DNA from: Chordibacter forsetii | Lineage (GTDB): Bacteria > Verrucomicrobiota > Verrucomicrobiia > Opitutales > Seribacteraceae | Direction: 5' to 3' | Length of the DNA: 64,000 bases | Assembly: GCF_964187505.1 (NCBI RefSeq) | Contig: NZ_CAXLML010000179.1 | Span: 20,311-84,310, forward strand | Shown here: one piece after another, positions 1 to 8,446 of the stretch | Position numbering within the stretch: the first letter of the stretch is position 1 | How the letters are laid out: each line of letters starts with the position of its first letter | The notes under the pieces: generated by a model | Database searches by the model: none | The model's input: only the letters and a program-made list of their open reading frames with translations | What the model was told of the DNA's origin: nothing | Made by a program: the position numbers and the translations under genes

Positions 1-642
1 CCAACCTCCGGGCTGTTCAGAGTCAAAACAATGGTGCATGCTTGTAATATCTGCAAAGTCACTTTCCCACTTTTCCATGTGGGAAGATATTGTTGAAGGT
101 AGGGACGCAATAATCTCCTTAGAAACAGCCAACTGCAGGGCTCTTTTAGGATCTCCTCTGACTACTTCCGTAAGCGTGCGTGCGCGTGCGCGTGCGAGGC
201 GCTCTCCTCGAATCAGGTGATTCGAAAGGATTCTGGGATCATGTTCTTGGCAATTTCCTGGTTGCCGGCAGTGAAGGTCTTTGTAATCGGACAACCATTT
301 TAAAAAATCATCAAATATCGGATCTGCAGATAAGTCTTTATATTCCATCACTGAACACCAAATTTCTTTCTCGAAATTTGCCTTACCAGCCTGAACTACG
401 GGTGCTTTTCTTAGATTTGGAACACTCGGTATAGTACTAGAAGACTCTAATTTTTGCTCAAAAGAAACGGGACCCCTTGTAACCTTACTAGATGCGGAAA
501 CAGGTTGTTGGACTATTCTTTTTTCGGTTTGCTTAAATAAAAAGTAACCGGAAACCGTAATAAGTAGACCCAAAAAAGCCCAGTTCGAAAAGGTCGTTAA
601 GCTCTGAAAACACTCTCGTATTTTCTTGGGATTAAAAGACAT
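1..642 (-). CDS. Membrane-anchored protein, N-terminal part (runs off the left edge)
   Basis: An open frame reads leftward from an ATG at 642-640 and is still open after 214 codons at base 1, so only the N-terminus is seen. Residues 1-17 are polar and basic. One hydrophobic segment follows at about 19-38 (FSNWAFLGLLITVSGYFLFK), giving a signal-anchor topology with the rest outside the cytoplasm. Around residues 144-185 there is a stretch like RGERLARARA followed by GDPKRALQLAVS. I recall the pattern 'LA..R...L..L...DP..AL.LAV' from the N-termini of very large secreted proteins of Verrucomicrobia and Planctomycetes, but that is memory, not a search. No enzymatic domain is visible in this part. 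It lies 108 bases downstream of the secretin gene on the same strand and may be cotranscribed or have its own promoter in the AT-rich gap. Function unknown. Confidence 0.7.
   Translation of the reverse strand, partial: MSFNPKKIRECFQSLTTFSNWAFLGLLITVSGYFLFKQTEKRIVQQPVSASSKVTRGPVSFEQKLESSSTIPSVPNLRKAPVVQAGKANFEKEIWCSVMEYKDLSADPIFDDFLKWLSDYKDLHCRQPGNCQEHDPRILSNHLIRGERLARARARTLTEVVRGDPKRALQLAVSKEIIASLPSTISSHMEKWESDFADITSMHHCFDSEQPGGW
174..196. repeat. 23-bp alternating purine-pyrimidine run (GC/GT)
   Basis: Bases 174-196 alternate strictly between G and C/T, a pattern typical of Z-DNA-forming sequence. On the minus strand the run codes for alternating Arg-Ala residues of the partial protein at 1-642. 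It is strikingly GC-rich against an AT-rich background. Confidence 0.75.
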
Positions 643-750
643 ATTCTAATCTATCAATATTGGATAATTTGTGCAATTTATTTAATAAAATTATAATATT
701 TATAATAAATTTTAATTACAGCACAGAATCTATACTAGTTTATCAAGAAC

Positions 751-3700
751 TCAATTTTCCACCAAATCATCATCCTTGAAGGTTCTACGAATAGTACCAG
801 TGGGGGTTAGGATGACTGGATCTTTAAAAATAGATTGAGGACCAATGTTTTGAATGACTTCACGAACAGGAGATCCCCCCTTTGAAACAATACTCGCACT
901 AACAAAAATAAGCAGGTTTCTTTTTTGATAACTCTCGGCGTTTGATTGGAAAAGTTTTCCAATCAAAGGCAAGTTACCCAGCACGGGAATTTTATCATTT
1001 ACGGTTTTAACTTCTTCGCGAGTCAATCCACCAATAATTACCGTTGCACCATCAAATATACTGACCTGAGTATCCACTTTTCGTACCGAAAATATAGGCA
1101 TAAGAGCACCTGAAGGCTGAATGATTAATGGAGGAGAACCGCCACCGCCAGCAGAACCTATGACTGCGTTGTTGCCACCATATTCAATAAAACCATCAAA
1201 CTCTGTGACTTTTGGGGTTAATCTTAAATTAATGGAGTTATACTTTTCGATAGTAGGGGTAACATTTAAAACGACTCCAACCTCCCTAAAACCAGGTTGT
1301 TCATCGGGCGGGTTAACAACATCAAAAACTGGTTTGGCAGACACCAGGGTAATTCCCCCGTTCCCACCGGCGTCTCCCCCGGGTGGTTGTGGGGGTTCTG
1401 GTAACTCATAATCGATTGGGTAAATAAATTCCTGAGCCACGGTAATGGTTGCGGACTGTCCGTCCATAACTGTAACGCGGGGAGCACTTAACAAGTCAGT
1501 TCCTTGTTTACGTTTCAATGCACTGATCATGAGCGAAGCTTGGCTACTTCCAATGATCATTCCATCGCCCCCAATTGTTCCCTCCTGGCTGCTAGTAAAG
1601 TTTGTAAGAGGTGATACCCCTGCTCCAATAGGAATCTTACCAGGAAAATTAGGTAACGGATTCGAAAGATTCATGCTAGCGTCGGGATTATCAGGCATGC
1701 TTATAACGGTGTCTCTGGAAGTGCCGGTTGGCGAATGAGCAGTTGCTAAAGTTCGAGTGTTGCCTGAAACAACTCTTTCGTAACTTCTGGAATATCTACC
1801 CCTAGAGTCGACTTGGGGTAAACCTTCGGGGCCATAAACTGGACTAGCATTTCCCCAAGAATATTGCCAATCAAAGCTAATCTCATCCAGGGCACCTTCC
1901 TGAACTTCCAAAAACTTGGCTTCAATTTCCACCTGCTTACTGGATTCTTCATCCAGTTTAGAAAGGATACGCTCGATCAAATCCAAAAAACGCCTTTCAT
2001 GCGTTATAATCATTTGGAATCCATCAAAGGCAAATTTATGACCCTTCGCATCGATAAAGGGGATGCCAGTATTTTCTAAAAAGGCACGGATTTGAATACC
2101 ATCATCTCCTCCACCACCAGCTCCGGCTCCAGGATCTGCGAAAGGATCTGCATCCGCTTGTCCGCCACCGCTACTTCCGGTTAAACGCTGCAGAGTGCCC
2201 GGTGCCATTTGATAAAATTCAGTTTCCAGTGGACGTCCTTTAAATGAACCACCTGTCTTTTGAATGACCACCGCATCGGATCTAACATCAAAGGTCCATC
2301 CCACCATTTCAGTAATAAATTCAATCATTTTACCTAAAGGCATGGAGTTAAGCTTGATATTAACAGTTGGCTCTTCTTCCTCGCCGATAAGAGGTATAAT
2401 ATTCAACCCTTTTTTGGCAGGGTCGGGCTCGGTTAAATCAAAAAGCCTCGCTTGTCTTTGTAATTCAGTCATCGCCTCAGATAAAGGAGAGTTGAAAAAA
2501 TCTGCACCTGGAATTTCGATTAGTTTGAGTTTGGCCTCTATATTACTCGGCCCCTCTTCCACTTCCTGTGTTTTTTCAATTTGACGATCAAAAACTTTGG
2601 GGCGTTCCCACTCGCGTTCGATTTCCTCTAACATTTCTTGGCGAGTTTTAATATATCCCAAGTAGCTCTCCTGTTGACGCATCTGGGAAATTCTTTTGAG
2701 CATTTCCTTAGCTTCAAAATTGTCACTGTATCGAGTTTCAATTGCACGATAGGTTTCAGTGGCACCAGTCAGATCTCCGTTAATAAATTGAACCTTTGCT
2801 CTCATAAGAAGTTCACGTAATTGTTCCTGGTTTTCTTTCCAATCTGGAGTAAACTCAGTGATATCTCGTTGGAACGGATCGCTCTTATCTACATTAATTT
2901 TGTCTTGTTCCTTGTCAGCAAGGCCCAACTCATCGCTAACGGCATCGTCGCCATCCGTTGCCTTTAAGCCAGGCCTACCGTAAGTCAAAGTGTCTCCCTG
3001 AATATTACGATCTGAATAAAAACCCGTTCGGAACTCATCAAGAAGTTTTTGAGCCTTGTCCCAGTCTTTATCTTCACGTGCGTCGTTGGCCTTAGATAGG
3101 TTAATGCGATTTTTGATAAGCGATGCTTCCAAAATGAGGGGCCAAGTCAAAGTACTTGGTTCCAAAAAATTCGATATTTTAAGCAATATCTTTTCAGCTC
3201 GATCGTATTCTTTTTTTTGGATTAAATCCTTAGATTCATCTAGCATTTCCTCGGCAAATTTGGCTTGTTCTTTGTTTTTTTGATTCGCCTTACGAATCTC
3301 AGCATCAAAATCAATTTCTGCAGATACACCCAAAGTGTTGGTTTCTACTTTTCTGCGCGATTCCTCGGTTTCACGATAGATAAGAGTAAGCTCCTGTACT
3401 TCAGCAACTTTCCCCTTAAGCATAGCCTCTCCGACTTTATACCAGATAACCTGCTGCTTCGCTTTGTAAAGGTCACTGATTAGAGCAATTGTACCCGCAC
3501 TGGGACTGAGTAGTCCTAGTGCCTCATCTAATTGTTCATCGGCAAGCTCATACCTACCCTGCGAAGAATCAAACCTCGCTTTACGTAAAAGATTTTCTGC
3601 ACCAAGCAGAGATCTTCGCATTTGGGCTTTTTCTTCCTCCACTAGCCGATCTAGATCAGGTTGAGCATCATTCTTGGGCAGTCCGGTTTTGGCACGTATT

Positions 3701-4260
3701 TGAACAAGGTCTTTTTTGGCCTGATCCAATTCTTCCACCAAACGACCTACTAAACTTACATCTTGAGATTGACTTAACTCTGTTTTAATTTCTCTACGAA
3801 GCTTTCTGCTTGCAAGCTCTTCGGCGACATTAGCCCGATATTTTTCAATATATTTACTAGCTTGTGAGTATTCCTTTTGTAGCATCGATGAGTTTGCTAG
3901 TTTAAAATAAAGTTTTGTTTCTTCAGATTTGATCTGGCGCAGATAAAACTCATTTTGTTCTATTTCAGAAATGTTTGCTAGTGCCGCACTGGCAATTTTT
4001 TGAGCCTCTACGAGTCGTCCGTCTTGAGTTAAAGTTCGAATTTGATCTAAGAGAATAACCAAGTTTGTATTAGGTCCAAGATCACTCGCCTTGATAGGTG
4101 TGAGGCTTTTTTGTAACAAAGGAGGCGGTGCTTGCTCCGGCAACTCAATCATGGGCAAGCTTTGTGCTCCTAGTAGATATGGAATACAAACAGAGAAAAA
4201 TAAAAACACTGCCGGCAAAGGCAAAATTTGATAGAATAATCTTAGAAATCCAAAAAGCAT
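751..4260 (-). CDS. Large secretin (GspD/PilQ type; Amuc_1098-like)
   Basis: Outer-membrane secretin of about 1169 residues, forming the channel of a type IV pilus or type II secretion-like machine. I prefer the ATG at 4260, which starts right before a signal peptide (hydrophobic core ending near GAQ, residue 33); a TTG 11 codons upstream also opens the frame. Residues about 60-560 are helical, charged and repeat-like (TPR/coiled-coil style), much longer than in ordinary PilQ or GspD. A short N0/STN-like domain follows at about 580-670, then a Gly/Asp-rich linker near 695-722. The secretin core lies at about 770-1130, with RVTVMDGQSATITVAQEFIY, VGVVLNVTPTI, a VDTQVSIFDGATVIIGGL signature and IPVLGNLPLIGKLF. 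It is the last gene of the minus-strand cluster, 103 bases after the Amuc_1099-like gene, matching PilQ at the end of pilMNOPQ. The secretin assignment is firm; the substrate is unknown. Confidence 0.92.
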   Translation of the reverse strand: MLFGFLRLFYQILPLPAVFLFFSVCIPYLLGAQSLPMIELPEQAPPPLLQKSLTPIKASDLGPNTNLVILLDQIRTLTQDGRLVEAQKIASAALANISEIEQNEFYLRQIKSEETKLYFKLANSSMLQKEYSQASKYIEKYRANVAEELASRKLRREIKTELSQSQDVSLVGRLVEELDQAKKDLVQIRAKTGLPKNDAQPDLDRLVEEEKAQMRRSLLGAENLLRKARFDSSQGRYELADEQLDEALGLLSPSAGTIALISDLYKAKQQVIWYKVGEAMLKGKVAEVQELTLIYRETEESRRKVETNTLGVSAEIDFDAEIRKANQKNKEQAKFAEEMLDESKDLIQKKEYDRAEKILLKISNFLEPSTLTWPLILEASLIKNRINLSKANDAREDKDWDKAQKLLDEFRTGFYSDRNIQGDTLTYGRPGLKATDGDDAVSDELGLADKEQDKINVDKSDPFQRDITEFTPDWKENQEQLRELLMRAKVQFINGDLTGATETYRAIETRYSDNFEAKEMLKRISQMRQQESYLGYIKTRQEMLEEIEREWERPKVFDRQIEKTQEVEEGPSNIEAKLKLIEIPGADFFNSPLSEAMTELQRQARLFDLTEPDPAKKGLNIIPLIGEEEEPTVNIKLNSMPLGKMIEFITEMVGWTFDVRSDAVVIQKTGGSFKGRPLETEFYQMAPGTLQRLTGSSGGGQADADPFADPGAGAGGGGDDGIQIRAFLENTGIPFIDAKGHKFAFDGFQMIITHERRFLDLIERILSKLDEESSKQVEIEAKFLEVQEGALDEISFDWQYSWGNASPVYGPEGLPQVDSRGRYSRSYERVVSGNTRTLATAHSPTGTSRDTVISMPDNPDASMNLSNPLPNFPGKIPIGAGVSPLTNFTSSQEGTIGGDGMIIGSSQASLMISALKRKQGTDLLSAPRVTVMDGQSATITVAQEFIYPIDYELPEPPQPPGGDAGGNGGITLVSAKPVFDVVNPPDEQPGFREVGVVLNVTPTIEKYNSINLRLTPKVTEFDGFIEYGGNNAVIGSAGGGGSPPLIIQPSGALMPIFSVRKVDTQVSIFDGATVIIGGLTREEVKTVNDKIPVLGNLPLIGKLFQSNAESYQKRNLLIFVSASIVSKGGSPVREVIQNIGPQSIFKDPVILTPTGTIRRTFKDDDLVEN

Positions 4261-4363
4261 TACAGGGCAGTCAAAGGTCTTTAGGTAGAGCAATATAGTA
4301 ATAAATTATTCCATACAGAAAACTCGTCGGGTCAATCTATAAAAGACGCAGTTTAGATACCTT

Positions 4364-5626
4364 TTAAAATGAAAAAGTTTTGGTAAATATTTCAGCTTGT
4401 CTTGGGTCTTCTTTTGTTACCACCAGGGAGCTATCTTCATAATTTGCTGAAGAAATTCTGTAAACCCTCCCCCCGTAGTCAAAAGTAGAATCAACAGATG
4501 AACTTTCAAAAGAAAATTCTTGCGGAGAAAGATTGGGTAAATTAGCGAGGAAATGAAAAGTATAATTACCAGCGAAAACTTTAGTCATTAAAGTATTGAT
4601 TTCAAAAGCGCTTCCTCCAAGTTGAAAATCTTTAATCATCGCACGCCCTACGGGTCTAAGCCCCCCAGTTTGAGGGTTTCGATATTGCTGGACAACGAAA
4701 TGTTGAACAATGAACATTTTCTGTGAGTCATTATCGTCACATTGTATAAGGGAGGGTTGCCCGGGTTTGCGCGACAAATCTCGCTTGTAAGCTTTGCCAA
4801 GTTCAACCCGATTACGAACCACTTTGCCAAGATTTGAAGAGCCGTTGGCCGTGAGGTCTTCAAAATAAGGAGTTTCTCCAACCCAACTTTTAAGAATTAA
4901 AGGGTATTCAGATTTTGAAACTTTAGTAAGAGTAAGTCCAAAAGGCTCAAGTTTCTCAGTTTTTATCTCTTTCTCAGGGAGTCTTGTTGTTAAATCTCCA
5001 TTATGAATATAAATGATTGGAGGAGTAAATAAATCATAAGGTGTAGAATTTTCATCGCTTACAGGATTAGTCCATTTTAATTTGTCAATTTCCGTAATAA
5101 TGGGCTCATCAGGTAAAGTTCGTTGGTAAAAAGATACTTGAGTTTGATTATTCTTAATTGTTTTGGAGTCAATATCAGTTGAAAGCCAAAGGGTGCCTGT
5201 AATCCTTGATATATCGTTATATTGAATATTGAAGACTTTTTTGCCATCACGAAGGGCAATAATACCGTGTGATTTTTTCCAGTTTTTTTCTAAAATAACA
5301 TCTTGGCGAGTGGTGCCATGTACAACCCCAGAAGAGGTGGAAAGTTGTATTTCCTGACGGGCCAATAAAAGAATACTTTTAATTTCATATGGGCTCCAAT
5401 CGCTTTCTTCATCCTGACTTAAATAAATAAAATCCCCGGGAATAAGTGAAGTTTCTCGGTTTAAAGAAAAATAGGTTTTTCCATTTTTAGTTTTTAGCGA
5501 AAAAATTTGATTCGAGGATACAACAGAGGATGACTGAGTTGATACATTTGTAAATAAAGTAAATAATACAATTAATACAACAAAAGAAAGTAATAATATA
5601 TATTTTTCTAAATGCTTAATTTTCAC
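4364..5626 (-). CDS. Single-pass envelope protein, Amuc_1099-like (PilP position)
   Basis: A 420-residue protein starting with GTG at 5626-5624, six bases after the preceding gene. Residues about 9-28 form one transmembrane segment (YILLLSFVVLIVLFTLFTNV); the rest is predicted periplasmic and rich in beta-type sequence. I recognise no catalytic motif. The call rests mainly on position: it lies between the Amuc_1100-like gene and the secretin, where Amuc_1099 sits in Akkermansia and where pilP sits in pilMNOPQ. A role linking the inner-membrane subcomplex to the secretin is inference. There is one GG-containing conserved-looking stretch near residue 340 (LGGSAFEINTLMTKVF). No signal for independent transcription is seen between the genes. 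Database searches may well return only 'hypothetical protein' for this gene. Confidence 0.7.
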   Translation of the reverse strand: MKIKHLEKYILLLSFVVLIVLFTLFTNVSTQSSSVVSSNQIFSLKTKNGKTYFSLNRETSLIPGDFIYLSQDEESDWSPYEIKSILLLARQEIQLSTSSGVVHGTTRQDVILEKNWKKSHGIIALRDGKKVFNIQYNDISRITGTLWLSTDIDSKTIKNNQTQVSFYQRTLPDEPIITEIDKLKWTNPVSDENSTPYDLFTPPIIYIHNGDLTTRLPEKEIKTEKLEPFGLTLTKVSKSEYPLILKSWVGETPYFEDLTANGSSNLGKVVRNRVELGKAYKRDLSRKPGQPSLIQCDDNDSQKMFIVQHFVVQQYRNPQTGGLRPVGRAMIKDFQLGGSAFEINTLMTKVFAGNYTFHFLANLPNLSPQEFSFESSSVDSTFDYGGRVYRISSANYEDSSLVVTKEDPRQAEIFTKTFSF

Positions 5627-5632
5627 TGATTA

Positions 5633-6652
5633 TTATTTTAGAAGACTAAGAAGTTCTGAACATTTAGTTGGATTGTCGAAATGACGTAATTCTTCAGTTA
5701 ACCAACCCGATAGATCGTTAGAGGCATCGTATACATACTCAATTTCCATTGTGAAAATCGATGTTATGTCTCTAATTATCGGTAAAATGCCTGAATCAGT
5801 ATTATTAGAATTTGTTTCTACAAAATTACTTTCAATTTGATCAGTATTACTTGTTTTTCTACTGACATGCAAATTTCTCAAACTAAATGGAGGAAGGAGC
5901 TGGTTGATGAAAGATCGGCAATTTTTAGTTTTACCTGAAAAAGATATTTCAAAAAGAAAAGATTTAATTAATTTACTGCTTCTCAGTGTAGTTGATTCAG
6001 ATTTAGGGTAGAAAATATCGTCTAGTATGTGAAGACTGTCAGTGCTTCCTGCTGACTCTCTTTTAACAGAAATTAAATTTGTACTTTCAGAGTCAAAGGA
6101 AGATAAGTAATACTGAACAACTTCCTTAATTATTTTGGATTGAATATAGATAGTATTGGCTTCCCTTTTGTCAAAACTTGGCCAAAAGCCATCATAAGAG
6201 GTAAATCCAAATCCAAAAGATTCTTTTTTTTCGATAGGTGCATCAGAAAATGAATTTTCAAATTGATTGGGTATATCAAAAGTTACATTCTTTCCCTTAC
6301 AAGAGCGATTTAAGTAAGAGAGTAATTTATTAATCTCAGTACTTATAACTGAAGAGGATTTTGTTGTATGTGAAGTATGTAAATTGTTAATTGAATTTAA
6401 GAATTCATTCCAAAATAAAATATTTTTTTTGCCTAATTTAGTCCAATGCTCCCATTCACTTTCAGCAATTCTTAGGTCTGTAGAAAAGAGCATTTCTAAT
6501 TTAAGGTCTGTTCTTATTTGAAATAACTCTTTTTGATAGCCATCCAAATTTTTAGATAACAGATCCAATTCACTTGTTTTGTTTAAACTCAAAACAATAA
6601 GTCCACATAACAACAAAGCTGGTAAGGAAAATATATATAGGACTTGCTTCAT
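5633..6652 (-). CDS. Amuc_1100-like membrane-anchored coiled-coil protein (PilO position)
   Basis: A 339-residue protein with an N-terminal transmembrane anchor (residues about 4-23, VLYIFSLPALLLCGLIVLSL), then a heptad-like charged helical region to about residue 110 and a C-terminal soluble domain. Its ATG directly abuts the stop codon of the PilM-like gene, so translation is probably coupled. Length (Amuc_1100 is about 317 residues), topology and gene neighbours all fit the Akkermansia Amuc_1100 protein, known as an abundant pilus-cluster membrane protein that signals to host TLR2. In the pilMNOPQ layout this is the pilO slot, and PilO has the same short cytoplasmic tail, TM helix, coiled coil and fold order. 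Sequence identity to Amuc_1100 cannot be judged here and may be low; the assignment is by synteny and architecture. Confidence 0.7.
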   Translation of the reverse strand: MKQVLYIFSLPALLLCGLIVLSLNKTSELDLLSKNLDGYQKELFQIRTDLKLEMLFSTDLRIAESEWEHWTKLGKKNILFWNEFLNSINNLHTSHTTKSSSVISTEINKLLSYLNRSCKGKNVTFDIPNQFENSFSDAPIEKKESFGFGFTSYDGFWPSFDKREANTIYIQSKIIKEVVQYYLSSFDSESTNLISVKRESAGSTDSLHILDDIFYPKSESTTLRSSKLIKSFLFEISFSGKTKNCRSFINQLLPPFSLRNLHVSRKTSNTDQIESNFVETNSNNTDSGILPIIRDITSIFTMEIEYVYDASNDLSGWLTEELRHFDNPTKCSELLSLLK

Positions 6653-8401
6653 TTACAGATCAATTTCTAGTTCAATCTCAAAATGTGTAAACTGTCTATT
6701 GTACAAATCGCCTTTACCTTCAATTGAGAAAACTTTTTTTCGAATTTTTCTAACACCATTGATTTCAGAAAATGAATTGGTAATACTTTCTTGCCTGATT
6801 CCGTTATTTTCAAGCAGCTTATCTTTGCGGTCCTCAAAAGTTAAATCCAGATTTTCGACAGTTAATTTCACTAGGTATCTTCCGACAATATTTACCACAT
6901 TAATATCTGCTGGTTGCACGCCTTCATTTCGAGATGTGTTCGTTACGGATGATTTAATCGTATTAAATTTTAATTCATCGATCCATGCGTTGTCATTTAC
7001 ATTTCTATCAAATACGGATTGTAAATCGTTTATGAATTGCTGTATATTTGTGGTTTGCTTACTTAATTTGAAAAGTTTGCTAAACCTCACACTCGCTCTA
7101 CGATTAATTTCTTGTAATAAATTAAGCGTTTTATTTCTTGATTTCGACACTGTTAATTCATCATTAGAGTGCTTAATTTCGTCTTCTACACTTTCAATTT
7201 CTTGAATTAAGGTTACTTCTTGATTCACTAAATTTAGGTACCAAGGTAATGGCATTAATGATACTACAAACGCCAGAGCAATCATCCATGGTAATTTTTT
7301 CTTTGATTCTAGCTGTTGCGCCTTACCCTTTGGCATAAGGTTAAGAACAGGTCGATCATTTTGATTTAACAATTGCTTTGTGAGTCCTAATAATTCGCTT
7401 CCTATGTAAGGTAATTCGTTACAAAATGATTTTTCAATATTTGGAGATATTTCAAGTTGGGAATATGGATCGAAATATTTAATTCCAAGTTGCTGTGTCT
7501 CGCTTAAAGTCTCCACAATCCTTTTGCTTTTAATTGTACGGCCAGTAATAATTAAATTTGTCGGTAATTTACCTTTCTTTAATCGTTTGTAGGTTACAAT
7601 TGATCGGGAGATTTCCTGCATATATTTATTTAGAAAGTTTTCATTTGTTACCTGCAGGGTTGTAAATGAAGGATCTTCGTCATTATATGCCTTTTCTCCC
7701 GTTGAATCTTTCAATTTTAAATCTTCTGCTTTTGAGTAAGTTATTCCAAATGCAGAAGCCAAAGCTTCTGTTAATTGGCTACCACCAAAGCTTAAACTTC
7801 TTAAAAGAAATCCAGAACTACTTATAAATGTAAGGTTTGTTGTTTTACTTCCAAAATTTATAAACAAACTGTCTTCTAATTGTTCATTTCCATCAGCTTC
7901 TTGTATCGCGTGATAATCAAGGGCAGATCCTGGCGTGAATAATTTTGGTATTATACCACAACGGAATATTACTTGTATCAATTTTTCAACCACTTCTGGT
8001 TTAATTGCAAAACTTAGAATCTCTTGTTCAATTCCATCGTCATCAATAACCATGAAATCCCATAATAAATTTTCTAAAGGAAAAGGCATTTTTTGAGAAA
8101 GTTCGAATGCGACAACTTTCTTTTGCTTATCCAATTCTACCTTCGGAACTCTTAATGTTTTAGATAGCAGAACATTTCCAGGGAGTATGAAACTAGCCTC
8201 TCCCTTTAAGCTTTTTTCTCGACACAAATCTGCGAGAGCAACCTCCACCTCAGATATCCAGGCATCTTCATCTCCGTTTGTTGGTGGAAAATCAGTATAA
8301 CTAAAAGTGTCAAGGAAGAGTTTATCATCCTTTCTTAGAACTTTCCAGGCAGACAAATGCGAACTACCTAAATTAAATATTGTTTCTTCTATTTTTGCCA
8401 T
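6653..8401 (-). CDS. pilM: PilM-PilN fusion, type IV pilus-type assembly protein (Amuc_1101-like)
   Basis: A 582-residue protein. Residues about 1-345 are a PilM/FtsA-like actin-fold ATPase: an N-terminal strand FNLGSSHLSAWK, the PilM-type segment KVVAFELSQKMPFPLENLLW (97-114) and a nucleotide-loop-like FINFGSKTTNLTF (180-192). At 352-357 the sequence VLNLMPK resembles the start of PilN. It is followed by a transmembrane helix at about 370-390, a coiled coil to about 450 and a C-terminal periplasmic domain, which is PilN architecture. The two components normally encoded separately are thus one chain. Amuc_1101 of Akkermansia, annotated as FtsA/PilM-like, holds the same place. It is the second gene of the minus-strand cluster, 45 bases after the small secreted protein, and abuts the Amuc_1100-like gene. 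The PilM part is firm; the PilN part is inferred from topology and the NLMP motif. Confidence 0.87.
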   Translation of the reverse strand: MAKIEETIFNLGSSHLSAWKVLRKDDKLFLDTFSYTDFPPTNGDEDAWISEVEVALADLCREKSLKGEASFILPGNVLLSKTLRVPKVELDKQKKVVAFELSQKMPFPLENLLWDFMVIDDDGIEQEILSFAIKPEVVEKLIQVIFRCGIIPKLFTPGSALDYHAIQEADGNEQLEDSLFINFGSKTTNLTFISSSGFLLRSLSFGGSQLTEALASAFGITYSKAEDLKLKDSTGEKAYNDEDPSFTTLQVTNENFLNKYMQEISRSIVTYKRLKKGKLPTNLIITGRTIKSKRIVETLSETQQLGIKYFDPYSQLEISPNIEKSFCNELPYIGSELLGLTKQLLNQNDRPVLNLMPKGKAQQLESKKKLPWMIALAFVVSLMPLPWYLNLVNQEVTLIQEIESVEDEIKHSNDELTVSKSRNKTLNLLQEINRRASVRFSKLFKLSKQTTNIQQFINDLQSVFDRNVNDNAWIDELKFNTIKSSVTNTSRNEGVQPADINVVNIVGRYLVKLTVENLDLTFEDRKDKLLENNGIRQESITNSFSEINGVRKIRKKVFSIEGKGDLYNRQFTHFEIELEIDL

Positions 8402-8446
8402 CTTACTTTGAGGCAGAATAAATGAGAGGGGGGTTTATCTTTAAGG

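Noticed and set aside
38..434. Two plus-strand open frames at the left edge
   Set aside because: They lie opposite the convincing minus-strand partial gene at 1-642 and encode low-complexity or shadow sequence.
4261..4293. TTG start for the secretin 11 codons upstream
   Set aside because: The ATG at 4260 places a proper signal peptide at the N-terminus.
6579..7205. 208-codon plus-strand open frame
   Set aside because: Entirely opposite the PilM-PilN and Amuc_1100-like genes, Ser/Leu/Phe-rich as expected for an antisense shadow.
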